Shown here: in pieces, positions 19,529 through 28,380 of the stretch
How the letters are laid out: each line of letters starts with the position of its first letter
Position numbering within the stretch: the first letter of the stretch is position 1
DNA from: Fidelibacterota bacterium
GTDB lineage: Bacteria; Pseudomonadota; Alphaproteobacteria; Rhodospirillales; Rhodospirillaceae
Direction of reading: 5' to 3'
DNA: 64,000 nt
Assembly (NCBI GenBank): GCA_947476895.1
Contig: CANJRX010000005.1
Location: forward strand, 62,001 to 126,000
Translations under genes and position numbers: made by a program
The notes under the pieces: generated by a model
Database searches by the model: none
Told to the model about the DNA's origin: nothing
The model's input: the letters and a program-made list of their open reading frames with translations, nothing else

Positions 19529-20392
19529 TTACCGGGCGTTCATGTTGTTGAAGTACTTAAAAAATTCCGAGTTGGGGGAGAGCACCATCGTGGTGCCGTC
19601 GCCCAGCGCGCCTTTGTAAGCCTCCATCGCCCGGAAGAAGGTGTAGAACTGAGCATCCTTACCCTGGGCTGTATTCAGAATGGTACGGCTGTCGGCTTGG
19701 CCTTGGCCCAAGAGCGTCTGAGACTCTTTTTCCGCCTCAGCAATGATGATCGTACGCTCGCGGTCGGCATCGGCTTCGATGCGCGACTTCTGCTCCTGAC
19801 CACGGCCACGGAAATCGGCAGCTTCGGCCATACGATCAGAGCGCATGCGGTTGTAGGTCGCTTGCGTGGTGTCGGCGGTGAGTTCAGTGCGGCCGATACG
19901 GACCTCGACCACCTTAATGCCGAACTCTTCGGCGCGGCGACTTACAGCCGTTGTGATCTCATGCATGACGTCCTGGCGCTTCGAACCCAGCACGTCGGCC
20001 AGATCGGTGCGGCCCAGAGCATCGCGCACGCTGCCGTTCAGGATGTTGCCGAAGCGGTCGCGGAACGCGGTTTCCGTGAGCACGGTCTGATAGAACTTCA
20101 AGGGATCGACTATGCGATAGCGCGCGAAAGAGTCGACGTTGATACGGCGCTGATCGACCAGCGACATATCCTGGCCTTGCGGATCGAGATCGAGGATGCG
20201 GGAGTCGTAGTAGTAGACGTCCTGCACGAACGGCACTTTGAAGTGCAGCCCCGGTTCGCTGATCACGCTTTTCGGTTCACCGAATTGCAGCACCAGCGCT
20301 TGCTGGGTCTGATGCACGGTATAGATCGATCCCGTCGCGAGCAGCAGCACGGCGAAGATGACGATGAGGACGGCGATAATACGCGGGCTCAT
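19529..20392 (-). CDS. hflC: HflC, membrane protease modulator
   Basis: A 287-residue SPFH/band-7 protein with one N-terminal membrane segment (about residues 5-24) and a periplasmic band-7 domain. With HflK it forms the complex that surrounds FtsH and modulates its proteolysis of membrane proteins. The conserved start TVHQTQQALVLQFGEP and the long coiled-coil region (about 190-245) are clear. Its ATG overlaps the hflK stop by 4 bases, so the two are translationally coupled. Confidence 0.96.
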   Translation of the reverse strand: MSPRIIAVLIVIFAVLLLATGSIYTVHQTQQALVLQFGEPKSVISEPGLHFKVPFVQDVYYYDSRILDLDPQGQDMSLVDQRRINVDSFARYRIVDPLKFYQTVLTETAFRDRFGNILNGSVRDALGRTDLADVLGSKRQDVMHEITTAVSRRAEEFGIKVVEVRIGRTELTADTTQATYNRMRSDRMAEAADFRGRGQEQKSRIEADADRERTIIIAEAEKESQTLLGQGQADSRTILNTAQGKDAQFYTFFRAMEAYKGALGDGTTMVLSPNSEFFKYFNNMNAR

Positions 20393-21531
20393 TGGGCACC
20401 TCCCGGCGGGGCCGGCGGCGTGATTCGTTTACCGATTTCCGGCAACGGCAGGTAAGGCACGACGCCCGATCCCTTGCCGCTTTCGTCGATGATGATCTTT
20501 TGCGACTTGCTCAAAATTTCCTGCATGGTTTCGAGATACATGCGGCGCTGGGTGATGTCCTTATTGGCGACGTAGGTCTGATAGAACGCGGTAAAGCGCG
20601 CGGCCTGACCTTCGGCTTCCTTCACCAGCTTTTCCTTTTCGGCGGTCGCGTTCTGCACCATGCGGGCGGCTTCACCCTTGGCGCGCGGCACGATGTCGTT
20701 GCGATAGGCGAGCGCTTCGTTGCGCAGACGCTCTTCATCCTGCTTGGCGCGCTGGACATCGTTGAACGCGTCGATCACTTCTTTCGGCGGATCGGCCTTC
20801 TGAATGCGCAGGTCAAGGATGGTGATACCGGCGTTGTAGCCGTCCATGATCGACTGCAACAATTCGCGTGACTGCTGCGCGATCAGATCGCGCTGATTGG
20901 TCATGACGGCTTGCAACGGATTGCGGCCCACGACTTCACGTAAGGCGCTTTCCGCAGCGACCTTCACGGTTTGATCGGGGTCGCGCATGTTGAACAGGAA
21001 ATTACCGGCTTCACGAATGCGCCACTGCACCACGAACTGAATGTCGGCGATGTTCTGGTCGCCGGCCAGGATGTGGCTCTCTTGCGGAACTTCGCGGATG
21101 TTATTCCCCGACCCACGGAACCCAACTGTGACCTGATTGGTCTGCGTGACCTTGGGGCGAATGACTTCACCCACCGGCGCCGGGAACCAATAGTTCAAAC
21201 CGGGCTGGGTGGTTTTCACATATTTGCCGAACAGAAGTTCGACGCCTTGTTCATCGGGCTGCACGCGATAGAAACCGCTCACGCCCCAAAAAATCAAAAG
21301 CACGGCTGCGAGCAGCCAGACACCCTTCAGGCTGCCGAAGCCGCCCGGCATAATCCGGCGCAGACGATCCTGTCCGCGGCGCAGCATTTCTTCGAGATCG
21401 GGAGGCGGATTTCCGCCGCCGCTTCTGTCCCGGCCGCCCCACGGATTATTGCCGCCGCCGCCGCTGCCCCACGGGCCGCCGCCACCGCCGCCTCCGCCCC
21501 AGGGACCGCCGCCTTGTTGTTTATAAAACAA
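20389..21531 (-). CDS. hflK: HflK, membrane protease modulator
   Basis: The partner of HflC in the FtsH-associated SPFH complex. The N-terminus is glycine-rich with repeated GGPW units, followed by a membrane segment (VWLLAAVLLIFWGVSGF) and the band-7 domain. The open frame extends to 21765, but the first 78 codons are unlike HflK. I prefer TTG at 21531, which has GAAGGA eight to nine bases upstream and gives the typical glycine/proline/tryptophan start, 380 residues. ATG at 21585 is the alternative. A promoter at 21610-21638 excludes the longer start. Confidence 0.93.
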   Translation of the reverse strand: MFYKQQGGGPWGGGGGGGGPWGSGGGGNNPWGGRDRSGGGNPPPDLEEMLRRGQDRLRRIMPGGFGSLKGVWLLAAVLLIFWGVSGFYRVQPDEQGVELLFGKYVKTTQPGLNYWFPAPVGEVIRPKVTQTNQVTVGFRGSGNNIREVPQESHILAGDQNIADIQFVVQWRIREAGNFLFNMRDPDQTVKVAAESALREVVGRNPLQAVMTNQRDLIAQQSRELLQSIMDGYNAGITILDLRIQKADPPKEVIDAFNDVQRAKQDEERLRNEALAYRNDIVPRAKGEAARMVQNATAEKEKLVKEAEGQAARFTAFYQTYVANKDITQRRMYLETMQEILSKSQKIIIDESGKGSGVVPYLPLPEIGKRITPPAPPGGAQ

Positions 21532-21609
21532 TGGATTAATCCTTCGCCTGCTCGGGCATTTGGCACCTGCCGGAAACCGGACCATAGTCTGTTTAGATTG
21601 CCTAATTTG

Positions 21610-21638
21610 GTTATAGGACAACCGCGCCTGTGTCGCAA
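21610..21638 (-). promoter_or_regulatory. sigma-70-type promoter of hflK
   Basis: On the minus strand TTGCGA (21633-21638) and TATAAC (21610-21615) are separated by 17 bases. The predicted start is near 21603, which lies inside the longest open frame and supports a downstream start codon for hflK. Confidence 0.65.
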
Positions 21639-21763
21639 TGTAGCCTCGAAGAACCTCGGTCTGTTCAACCAAGCGGACATTCCCCCAGCGATACCCCCTA
21701 TGTTGGTCCGGGGACGGCATTTTCAAGCGGCGATGTAACGCGGAACGGAAAGGTAGGCCCATC

Positions 21764-22861
21764 ATGGCCGGGATAACCCAGGATCAGGTTGTAACAGCGC
21801 TCAAAGGCGTGGATTCCGGCACCGGAGGCCTCGATATCGTGGCGCGCGGTTGGGTCAAAGACATCATCCTGAAAGACGGCCATGTGACCTTCGCCTTGGA
21901 AGTCCCTGCGCAGATGGGGCCGAAGCTGGAGCCTGTGCGCGCGGCGGCGGAAAAAACCGTGCATGCGCTGCCCGGCGTGCTTTCGGTCACAGCCGTTTTG
22001 ACCGCGCAGGCGGAAAAAGAAAAGCCGGCGCCGAAAGGAGGGCGGGAACGTATCGAACTGCCGGGCGTGAAGTACATCGTCGCCGTGGCTTCCGGCAAAG
22101 GCGGTGTCGGTAAATCCACCACCGCCGCCAACCTCGCGGTCGCCTTCGCGCGTCAGGGCCTCAAGGTCGCGATGTTCGACGCCGATATCTTCGGGCCGTC
22201 TATGCCGCGCATGTTAGGCCTCGCCGGGCAGAAGCCGGGCTCCGACGGTAAACGCGTTTTCCCGCTCGAGAATCACGGCGTCAAAGTAATGTCGATCGGC
22301 TTCATGATCGCCGAAGACAATCCCATCGTCTGGCGCGGCCCCATGGTGATGGGCGCCCTGGAACAGATGCTGCGCGACGTGGAGTGGGGCGAGCTCGATA
22401 TCATGGTGGTGGATATGCCGCCCGGCACCGGCGACACGCAGCTCACCATGTCGCAGCGTGTTCCGTTAGCAGGTGCTGTGATCGTCTCAACGCCGCAGGA
22501 CATCGCGCTGCTTGATGCCCGCAAAGGTCTCAACATGTTCCGCAAGGTCGAGGTGCCGATCCTCGGCATCATCGAGAACATGAGTTATTACGTTTGCCCG
22601 AAATGCGGCAACCGCGACGACATCTTCGATCACGGCGGTGCGCACCGCACAGCCGATGAATTACATGCGGATTTTCTCGGCGAGATACCTCTCGACCTTA
22701 AAATTCGCGTTTTGTCTGATTCGGGCACGCCGATCGTTGCCGCCGAGCCGGACAGCCCCCACGCGAAAGCTTACCTGAATATCGCGCAGAAGATTTGGGA
22801 CCGACTCAACGTGGGGCAGAAAAAGGCCCCCACAATTTCCATGAACGTGCAAAAAACGTAA
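21764..22861 (+). CDS. mrp: Mrp/ApbC Fe-S cluster carrier ATPase
   Basis: A P-loop ATPase of 365 residues that carries iron-sulfur clusters to target apoproteins. An N-terminal MIP18-like domain (about 5-85) is followed by the ParA/MinD-like ATPase with GKGGVGKST at 111-119. The CPKC cluster-binding motif lies near residue 277. Length and domain order match alphaproteobacterial Mrp. It is divergent from hflK. Confidence 0.95.
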   Translation: MAGITQDQVVTALKGVDSGTGGLDIVARGWVKDIILKDGHVTFALEVPAQMGPKLEPVRAAAEKTVHALPGVLSVTAVLTAQAEKEKPAPKGGRERIELPGVKYIVAVASGKGGVGKSTTAANLAVAFARQGLKVAMFDADIFGPSMPRMLGLAGQKPGSDGKRVFPLENHGVKVMSIGFMIAEDNPIVWRGPMVMGALEQMLRDVEWGELDIMVVDMPPGTGDTQLTMSQRVPLAGAVIVSTPQDIALLDARKGLNMFRKVEVPILGIIENMSYYVCPKCGNRDDIFDHGGAHRTADELHADFLGEIPLDLKIRVLSDSGTPIVAAEPDSPHAKAYLNIAQKIWDRLNVGQKKAPTISMNVQKT

Positions 22862-22944
22862 GTTTCGACGCCCTTATCTTACATTCCTGTTAGCGCGGAA
22901 CAAAAGCCGCGACGTGCCATCTTTGACGGCCCATATCCGTAATC

Positions 22945-22988
22945 GTCCTTACGGGCGGTATGGGGTCGTACCGCTTGGTGGGAAGGAC
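22945..22988 (+). promoter_or_regulatory. possible structured leader of first protease gene
   Basis: GCGGTA (22955-22960) and TACCGC (22969-22974) form an inner stem; GTCCTT (22945-22950) and AAGGAC (22983-22988) can form an outer stem. The structure ends just before the Shine-Dalgarno region (GACGGAG at 22994-23000). It may modulate translation. Confidence 0.35.
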
Positions 22989-23009
22989 AGGCTGACGGAG
23001 TTGGGGGCT

Positions 23010-25079
23010 ATGAGTAAAACCGCGTTTTACGGCCGCACGCAGTGTGGCCGAAGACTAACTGCGGCGATTTTTTTCGCCACAACTTTTACGGCTTACAGCA
23101 GCCTGGCAGCACAGACTGTTCCGCGTCTGCCTGATCTTACCGCCTATGACTGCAGCGCGGTTTCGCAAGCTACGGCGGCGACAACGCTGCACATCGGCCA
23201 AGTCGTCAACGGCACTTACAACGAATGGTACGAAAGCTACGTGACGGTGAATGGCCAGCAGCGTCTGGCCTGCCTTAGCTTGATCCGCCCCACATCACGC
23301 CAACTCGGTAGCCACGAAACCGCAGCCTTCTTGACGGCCTCTTACGCCGTCGGTGCGCCGAACGCCGGTAGCGAAGACGTTGCACGCGCGGCTGCCGCCA
23401 GCACGGTGGACGTGGAAACCATCGAAAATGTTCAGCCCGAACCCATGAAGCATGTGCGCGAACCCGCGGCATCTGCTGAGGGCACTCCGAAAACCGCAGC
23501 GGGCGAAAATGAAACACCGCCCCTGCCCGCGTCGAAGAAATTTGATGGTTCAGAATCAGCTGCTTCGCCGTCATTTTCCAAAAGCCCGGCGTTGGCGTCA
23601 GAAGACACCGCGCGCCCGAACGCTGCCGGCACCGACGAACGCACAGCCGTCACAGCCACGCAAAACTATCCCTGGAATACGGTTGCCTATTTGCAAGTGG
23701 CCTATCCAGGCGGCGCCAATTACCGCTGCACAGCTACGATCATCAGCCCTTACACTGTGCTCACCGCCGGTCACTGCGTTCACAATCGCACGCGCGGCGG
23801 CTACATCACATCGGCGCGCGTTTATCCCGGCCAGAGTCAGCCATCACTTGGCAGTAACCAAGCCATTCGTCCTTACGGCGTAAAGTCGGACGTCTCGTCG
23901 GTGCAGACCACGCAGGAATGGACGCAGATCTCAGGCAACGATACCTATCCGACGACGGATTACCGACACGATTTCGCGGCCATCGAATTCACCACGCCGT
24001 TCACGCATACATCCACGTTCATGCCAGTGTTGTATGGCAGCGTGACCACGCCCGTCACGGCCGCCGGATATCCCGCCGTTGTACAAGGCGGCAGCAACTT
24101 CGGCCTTTATGCCGACACCGACGCTGAAACCAGCCGTTCAGCCAGCACAAAGAAATCTCACGTACGTGAATTCGCGGTGGATGCGTCCGGTGGAAACTCG
24201 GGCGGACCGTTCATCTATACCAACCCCACCACCGGCCAGAGCTACCTTGTCGGCTCGCTGTCTTACGGCGACGAGCTTGACGATCGCGCCGGCGGTCCTT
24301 GGTATGACTCCTGGAACTATGAATTGCTCAACAGCTGGGTCAGCTGGAGACCGGGCCGCGAAAGCATCGCTGGCTCCACCACCGGCCTCAGAGTCGCCAG
24401 CGTCTACGGTTCGCAGCAGCATAACTTTGTATCTTATTTGCGCTTCTACAATGACGGCGCCACCGCAGGAACCGTCGATGTCACGCTGGCGGACTATGCT
24501 ACCGGCAACATCCTCGGCACATGGCGCAGCCCCAGCTTGGCGGCGAGAAGTTCGCGCCAGTTCTCGATCGCCGAAATCGAAGACGATACCAACGTGCCGT
24601 TCGAAAAAGCGGCGACCTATTCCGTTTCTATACGGCCGACGTTTTCCGGCAGCTTCCAAAACGCGCTGTGGAGCAACCTGACGGGGTCACTCAGCAACCT
24701 CAGCACCTGCAGCCAGCCTTCTGCGTCCAGCGGACACTTGATCATGAACTTCCATTCATCGCTGCTCGACAATGGCTATCCCTCGGTGATGATTGTGCAC
24801 AACACCAGTGCCGCCGCGGCCCAGCCTCAGTTCACCATTGTCGATGCTGCGACGGGTGCGTCGTTAGGCACCTTCTCGCTCGGCGTTATGGCGGGAAATA
24901 CACAGAAGGTTCTAACCGCAGCGCAAATTGAAGCGGCTGCGGGAATCAGCCCGAACGGCCGGTATCACTACAATATTCGGGCGGAAGGCACCTTCGACGG
25001 CTACATGCAGCATCTGCTCAACAACCAGAACGTCCATCTTGTCACGGACATGACTGCGAATTGTCAGCTGTCGCCTTAA
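23010..25079 (+). CDS. secreted trypsin-like serine protease, tandem copy 1
   Basis: A 689-residue exported protein. The signal peptide spans about residues 1-35. An N-terminal domain of unknown type (40-110) has two cysteines, C48 and C88. A low-complexity linker rich in proline, alanine and glutamate follows (115-215). The trypsin/V8-like protease domain (about 218-450) has His255 in TAGHCVHN, Asp321 in RHDFAAIEF and Ser397 in GNSGGPF, so it should be active. The C-terminus holds two related domains (about 461-567 and 578-685), each ending in a cysteine. Longer starts exist, but ATG 23010 places the signal peptide correctly. The next gene is its paralogue. Confidence 0.88.
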   Translation: MSKTAFYGRTQCGRRLTAAIFFATTFTAYSSLAAQTVPRLPDLTAYDCSAVSQATAATTLHIGQVVNGTYNEWYESYVTVNGQQRLACLSLIRPTSRQLGSHETAAFLTASYAVGAPNAGSEDVARAAAASTVDVETIENVQPEPMKHVREPAASAEGTPKTAAGENETPPLPASKKFDGSESAASPSFSKSPALASEDTARPNAAGTDERTAVTATQNYPWNTVAYLQVAYPGGANYRCTATIISPYTVLTAGHCVHNRTRGGYITSARVYPGQSQPSLGSNQAIRPYGVKSDVSSVQTTQEWTQISGNDTYPTTDYRHDFAAIEFTTPFTHTSTFMPVLYGSVTTPVTAAGYPAVVQGGSNFGLYADTDAETSRSASTKKSHVREFAVDASGGNSGGPFIYTNPTTGQSYLVGSLSYGDELDDRAGGPWYDSWNYELLNSWVSWRPGRESIAGSTTGLRVASVYGSQQHNFVSYLRFYNDGATAGTVDVTLADYATGNILGTWRSPSLAARSSRQFSIAEIEDDTNVPFEKAATYSVSIRPTFSGSFQNALWSNLTGSLSNLSTCSQPSASSGHLIMNFHSSLLDNGYPSVMIVHNTSAAAAQPQFTIVDAATGASLGTFSLGVMAGNTQKVLTAAQIEAAAGISPNGRYHYNIRAEGTFDGYMQHLLNNQNVHLVTDMTANCQLSP

Positions 25080-25192
25080 GCCAAGATCAAAGGCGCCAGT
25101 TTTAGTGTGGATTACAGAGTTGTATCGCCATTTTTACGAGGATCGACTATAGTCAGCGCGGGAAGGATTTGCTGACGGAGTAATATGACTGC

Positions 25193-27262
25193 ATGAGTCC
25201 GATCCTTCCGCGTGCGCGCTTTGCGCCCCTTCTTTTTACCGCTGCTTTTTACAACCTGTCCGCCTTCGCCGCCGAAAGTACGGCGCCGCGTCTGCCGGAT
25301 ATGTCGTCCTATAACTGCGCGGCTGTGCAGCAGCAGACAACCGCCCGCAGCCGGCACATTGGCCAAGTCATCGGCGGTATCTATAACGAGTGGCACGAGA
25401 TTTATGTGCAGGCCGGGACCCAAGAGCGTCTGGGCTGCATCAGCATGGCCCGCCCAACGCCGCGGCAGTTGACGCGTGAAGACGCCGAAGACTTTCTAAT
25501 GCGCTCGCTTGCTGTCGGCGCTGCGCCCGCTGCAGCATCTGCCGACACATCCAACGACCACCGCCAAGCCGCACCCGAGGCTGAGCAACCGGTCTACGTG
25601 CAACCGGAACCGCTGAAACGCGTGAAACCGGAAGCGCCACCCGCAAGCAGTCTGCAAGGTGGCGCGGAGCAGAAATCGAGCGCGCCTGAATTACCGCCCA
25701 TTCCTGCCACTAAAAATTTCGATGAACAGACGCCAGCCCCGACGACGCCGGCTGCGCCTGCAAAAGAGCGCAGCTCAGGTTACGCTGCGCCCGACGAGTC
25801 TGCAGCGACCCCACTGACCGTGGGGGTCGATGATCGCCAAGTCATCACCACGACGCAGATTTATCCGTGGAATACGGTGGCGTATCTTGAGGTGAGCTAT
25901 CCGCAAGGCGGCAACTTTCGGTGCAGCGCGACAGCGGTAAGCCCTTACGTTGTCGTTACCGCCGGCCACTGCGTTCATAACAGAACGCGCGGCGGCTATA
26001 TTTCCTCAGCCCGTGTTTATCCGGGCCAGAGCCAAGCCACGCCGGGCGGCAGCGTCACGCGCCCCTACGGCCTGAAGAGCGATCTTTTCGCCGCGCAAAC
26101 CACGCAGCAGTGGACCGAGATTTCGGGCGACGATTCCTACTTCATCACGCAGTACCGCTACGATATGGCCGCGATCGAGTTCAGGACGCCGTTCACCTAT
26201 ACCAGCACATTCATCCCCGTACTCTACAGCAGCACGAGCGGCCCCATCACCAATGCGGGCTACCCGGCTGACTTCAATAACAGCACATCGTACGGGCTAT
26301 ATTCCGACAGCGGCCCGGAGACCTCGCGTTCGATTTCCCAGTATCGTTCATCGCATGTGCGCGAGTTTGCGACAGATGCTTCGGGCGGCAACTCCGGCGG
26401 GCCATTTATCTATACTGATCCCGCCACCAATCAGCGCTATCTGGTCGGCTCGCTGTCTTACGGCGAAGAGATGGACGATCAATCGGGCGGCCCTTGGTAC
26501 GACTCATGGAACCAAGCCCTCTTAAGCGGATGGGTAAGCTGGACGCCGGCCGCTGCCGCGGGCACAACCGGCGGCTTGCGTGTGGCGAGCGTTTTCAGCG
26601 CAACACAGCCCAACTTCCTGTCCTATTTGCGCTTCTATAATTCCAGCTCTATCGCTGGGACCGTCGATGTCACCTTGGCCGATTATGATACCGGCGCGGT
26701 GCTGGCGACATGGACCAGCCCTACCATTGCGCCGCGCAGCTCTAAGCAATTCGCGATCGATACGTTGGAAGCCAACACCAACCTGCCCTTCATCAAGTCA
26801 GCGATCTACGCGATCTCGGTGCGCCCGACATTTACGGGACTTTTCCAAAACGTGCTGTGGCGCAGACGCGAATCAACGCTGTCCAACACCAGCACCTGCG
26901 ACCTGCAGTCCACCGAGCAGATGACGCTTATCAACGTTCATTCCAGTCTGCTGTCGGGCTATCCCGCGGCTGTGGTTGTGCACAATACGGGCACGAGCGG
27001 CGTGAACGTGTCGCTTGGCATCTATAACGCCGACAACGGTGTGCGCCTTGGGACTTTTGCGACCGGCGTCATCCCCGCGAACGCGCAGAGAATGTACGGC
27101 GTTTCGTCACTAGAGAGCGGTGCGGGCATTACGCCCAGCAACGTCTTTCACTACGTCGTCAAAGCCGATGCGCCCTTCACGGGCTATCTGCAGCATTTGA
27201 TGAACAATGTGTCCGCAGGCTTCACGACCGACATGACCGAGACCTGCGCGTTGAATCCGTAA
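25193..27262 (+). CDS. secreted trypsin-like serine protease, tandem copy 2
   Basis: Also 689 residues with the same architecture as its upstream neighbour. The signal peptide ends near residue 27. N-terminal cysteines are C42 and C82, with the same spacing of 40 as in copy 1. A proline-rich linker carries the shared VQPEP motif. The protease triad is His259, Asp324 and Ser401, all present. The two C-terminal domains are again present. The paralogues are nearly colinear but diverged, so the duplication is not recent. Likely exported to the periplasm or beyond; the target is unknown. 113 bases separate the two genes. Confidence 0.88.
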   Translation: MSPILPRARFAPLLFTAAFYNLSAFAAESTAPRLPDMSSYNCAAVQQQTTARSRHIGQVIGGIYNEWHEIYVQAGTQERLGCISMARPTPRQLTREDAEDFLMRSLAVGAAPAAASADTSNDHRQAAPEAEQPVYVQPEPLKRVKPEAPPASSLQGGAEQKSSAPELPPIPATKNFDEQTPAPTTPAAPAKERSSGYAAPDESAATPLTVGVDDRQVITTTQIYPWNTVAYLEVSYPQGGNFRCSATAVSPYVVVTAGHCVHNRTRGGYISSARVYPGQSQATPGGSVTRPYGLKSDLFAAQTTQQWTEISGDDSYFITQYRYDMAAIEFRTPFTYTSTFIPVLYSSTSGPITNAGYPADFNNSTSYGLYSDSGPETSRSISQYRSSHVREFATDASGGNSGGPFIYTDPATNQRYLVGSLSYGEEMDDQSGGPWYDSWNQALLSGWVSWTPAAAAGTTGGLRVASVFSATQPNFLSYLRFYNSSSIAGTVDVTLADYDTGAVLATWTSPTIAPRSSKQFAIDTLEANTNLPFIKSAIYAISVRPTFTGLFQNVLWRRRESTLSNTSTCDLQSTEQMTLINVHSSLLSGYPAAVVVHNTGTSGVNVSLGIYNADNGVRLGTFATGVIPANAQRMYGVSSLESGAGITPSNVFHYVVKADAPFTGYLQHLMNNVSAGFTTDMTETCALNP

Positions 27263-27268
27263 CGCGGA

Positions 27269-27829
27269 TTACGCGACGCGGTCCAGGATAACAAAACTAA
27301 AGGCCGGCAAGCCGTCCTTGGCCTCGTGGCGCTCGCGAGCGGTTTCCGTCCAACCTTGCGCTAGATCGAGCTTCAAAATTGTATCGCCTTCGAAAGCGCC
27401 GTGCACTTCGGTCAGGTAAATGCGATCGGCGCGCGCAAGGGTCTGGCGATAAATATCCGCGCCGCCGATAACCGCGATCTCATCCACGCCACTGCGATGC
27501 ACTTCTTCATAGGCCACGGCAAAAGCCGTCGCTAGATCTTCGGCCACCACCGCGCCCACGGCGATATCGCGGGACTGCCAGGTCTGGTCGCGTGTCACGA
27601 CAATGTTGGTGCGACGCGGCAGCGGCTTGCCGATGGATTCGTAGGTCTTGCGGCCCATGATCACGGGCTTGCCCAAAGTCACCCGTTTGAAGAACTGCAG
27701 GTCGGCCGGAATGTGCCAGGGCAACTTGCCGTCCTTGCCGATGACACCGTTATCGGCCCGGGCGACCACAAGTGTAATCTTGGGACCTCTCGTATTCAGC
27801 GGGCTCGCGGGGATGTTATCGGCGGTCAT
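27269..27829 (-). CDS. folA: dihydrofolate reductase
   Basis: Reduces dihydrofolate to tetrahydrofolate with NADPH. The conserved segments are clear: VVARADNGVIGKDGKLPWHI near the start, IMGRKTYESIGKPLP and, later, VIGGADIYRQ. The open frame begins at 27847, but ATG 27829 (MTADNIPAS) is the likelier start; even so, about 15 residues precede the usual family start. thyA, whose product makes dihydrofolate, lies on the same strand 533 bases upstream, with one oppositely oriented small gene between. Confidence 0.95.
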   Translation of the reverse strand: MTADNIPASPLNTRGPKITLVVARADNGVIGKDGKLPWHIPADLQFFKRVTLGKPVIMGRKTYESIGKPLPRRTNIVVTRDQTWQSRDIAVGAVVAEDLATAFAVAYEEVHRSGVDEIAVIGGADIYRQTLARADRIYLTEVHGAFEGDTILKLDLAQGWTETARERHEAKDGLPAFSFVILDRVA

Positions 27830-28031
27830 AGGGCTGTCGCAGTGCACTCATACATTCGACGCAATTGGGCTGTTGAATAGCTTTCGTAACGCAGCTTAAC
27901 AGCCGCTGGAAAGACCGGGAAATTATATGATCCGGTGAAAAAACAGCATGTTACTCTTGATGGTCGCTTCGCTAAGATATACCAGTAAGTCGCTTTAGGT
28001 CACAATTCATGCTCGCAGGGAGAAGTCCGCG

Positions 28032-28322
28032 ATGAGCCGTATCACCAAAATCAGTGGCGTATTTGCCGCAATCATGACCCTTTCCGTGAGCGGCGCTTAT
28101 GCCGCCGAATCAAAGTGCGGTGGTCAGCCGCCGGTGCCGGATCTTCCGGCCGATGGCGCTGCGCTCGCCAGCAAGGAAATGGATGCCGTTGCTAAGGGCT
28201 TCGACGATTATCAGGCGAAGTTCCAAGAGCACAACAAGTGCGCCGTTGAAGAGTTCAACGCCACGCAAGCCAAATTCGAAACCATCATCGACGCCTACTC
28301 GTCGAAGGGTAAGAAGAAATAA
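28032..28322 (+). CDS. small exported protein of unknown function
   Basis: A 96-residue protein with a signal peptide (residues 1-25, ending AYAAES). The mature part is helical and charged, with two cysteines near positions 29 and 69 that could form a disulfide in the periplasm, and a lysine-rich end (KGKKK). No family is recognised. It sits alone between folA and thyA, pointing the other way, with a strong terminator directly after it. A promoter-like CTTGAT, 16-base spacer, TATACC lies at 27956-27983. Confidence 0.7.
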   Translation: MSRITKISGVFAAIMTLSVSGAYAAESKCGGQPPVPDLPADGAALASKEMDAVAKGFDDYQAKFQEHNKCAVEEFNATQAKFETIIDAYSSKGKKK

Positions 28323-28348
28323 GCTCACGCTTCATTGCGTTGGGATGA

Positions 28349-28380
28349 AAGGGCGGATCGCAAGATCCGCCCTTTTCTTT
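28349..28380 (+). terminator. rho-independent terminator after small exported protein
   Basis: AAAGGGCGGATC (28349-28360) and GATCCGCCCTTT (28365-28376) form a perfect 12-bp stem with a GCAA loop, followed by TTCTTTT. It ends at the thyA stop codon, so it may also stop transcripts coming from thyA. Confidence 0.9.

Noticed and set aside
21532-21765. N-terminal extension of HflK
   Set aside because: These 78 codons do not resemble the family, and a promoter lies inside them.
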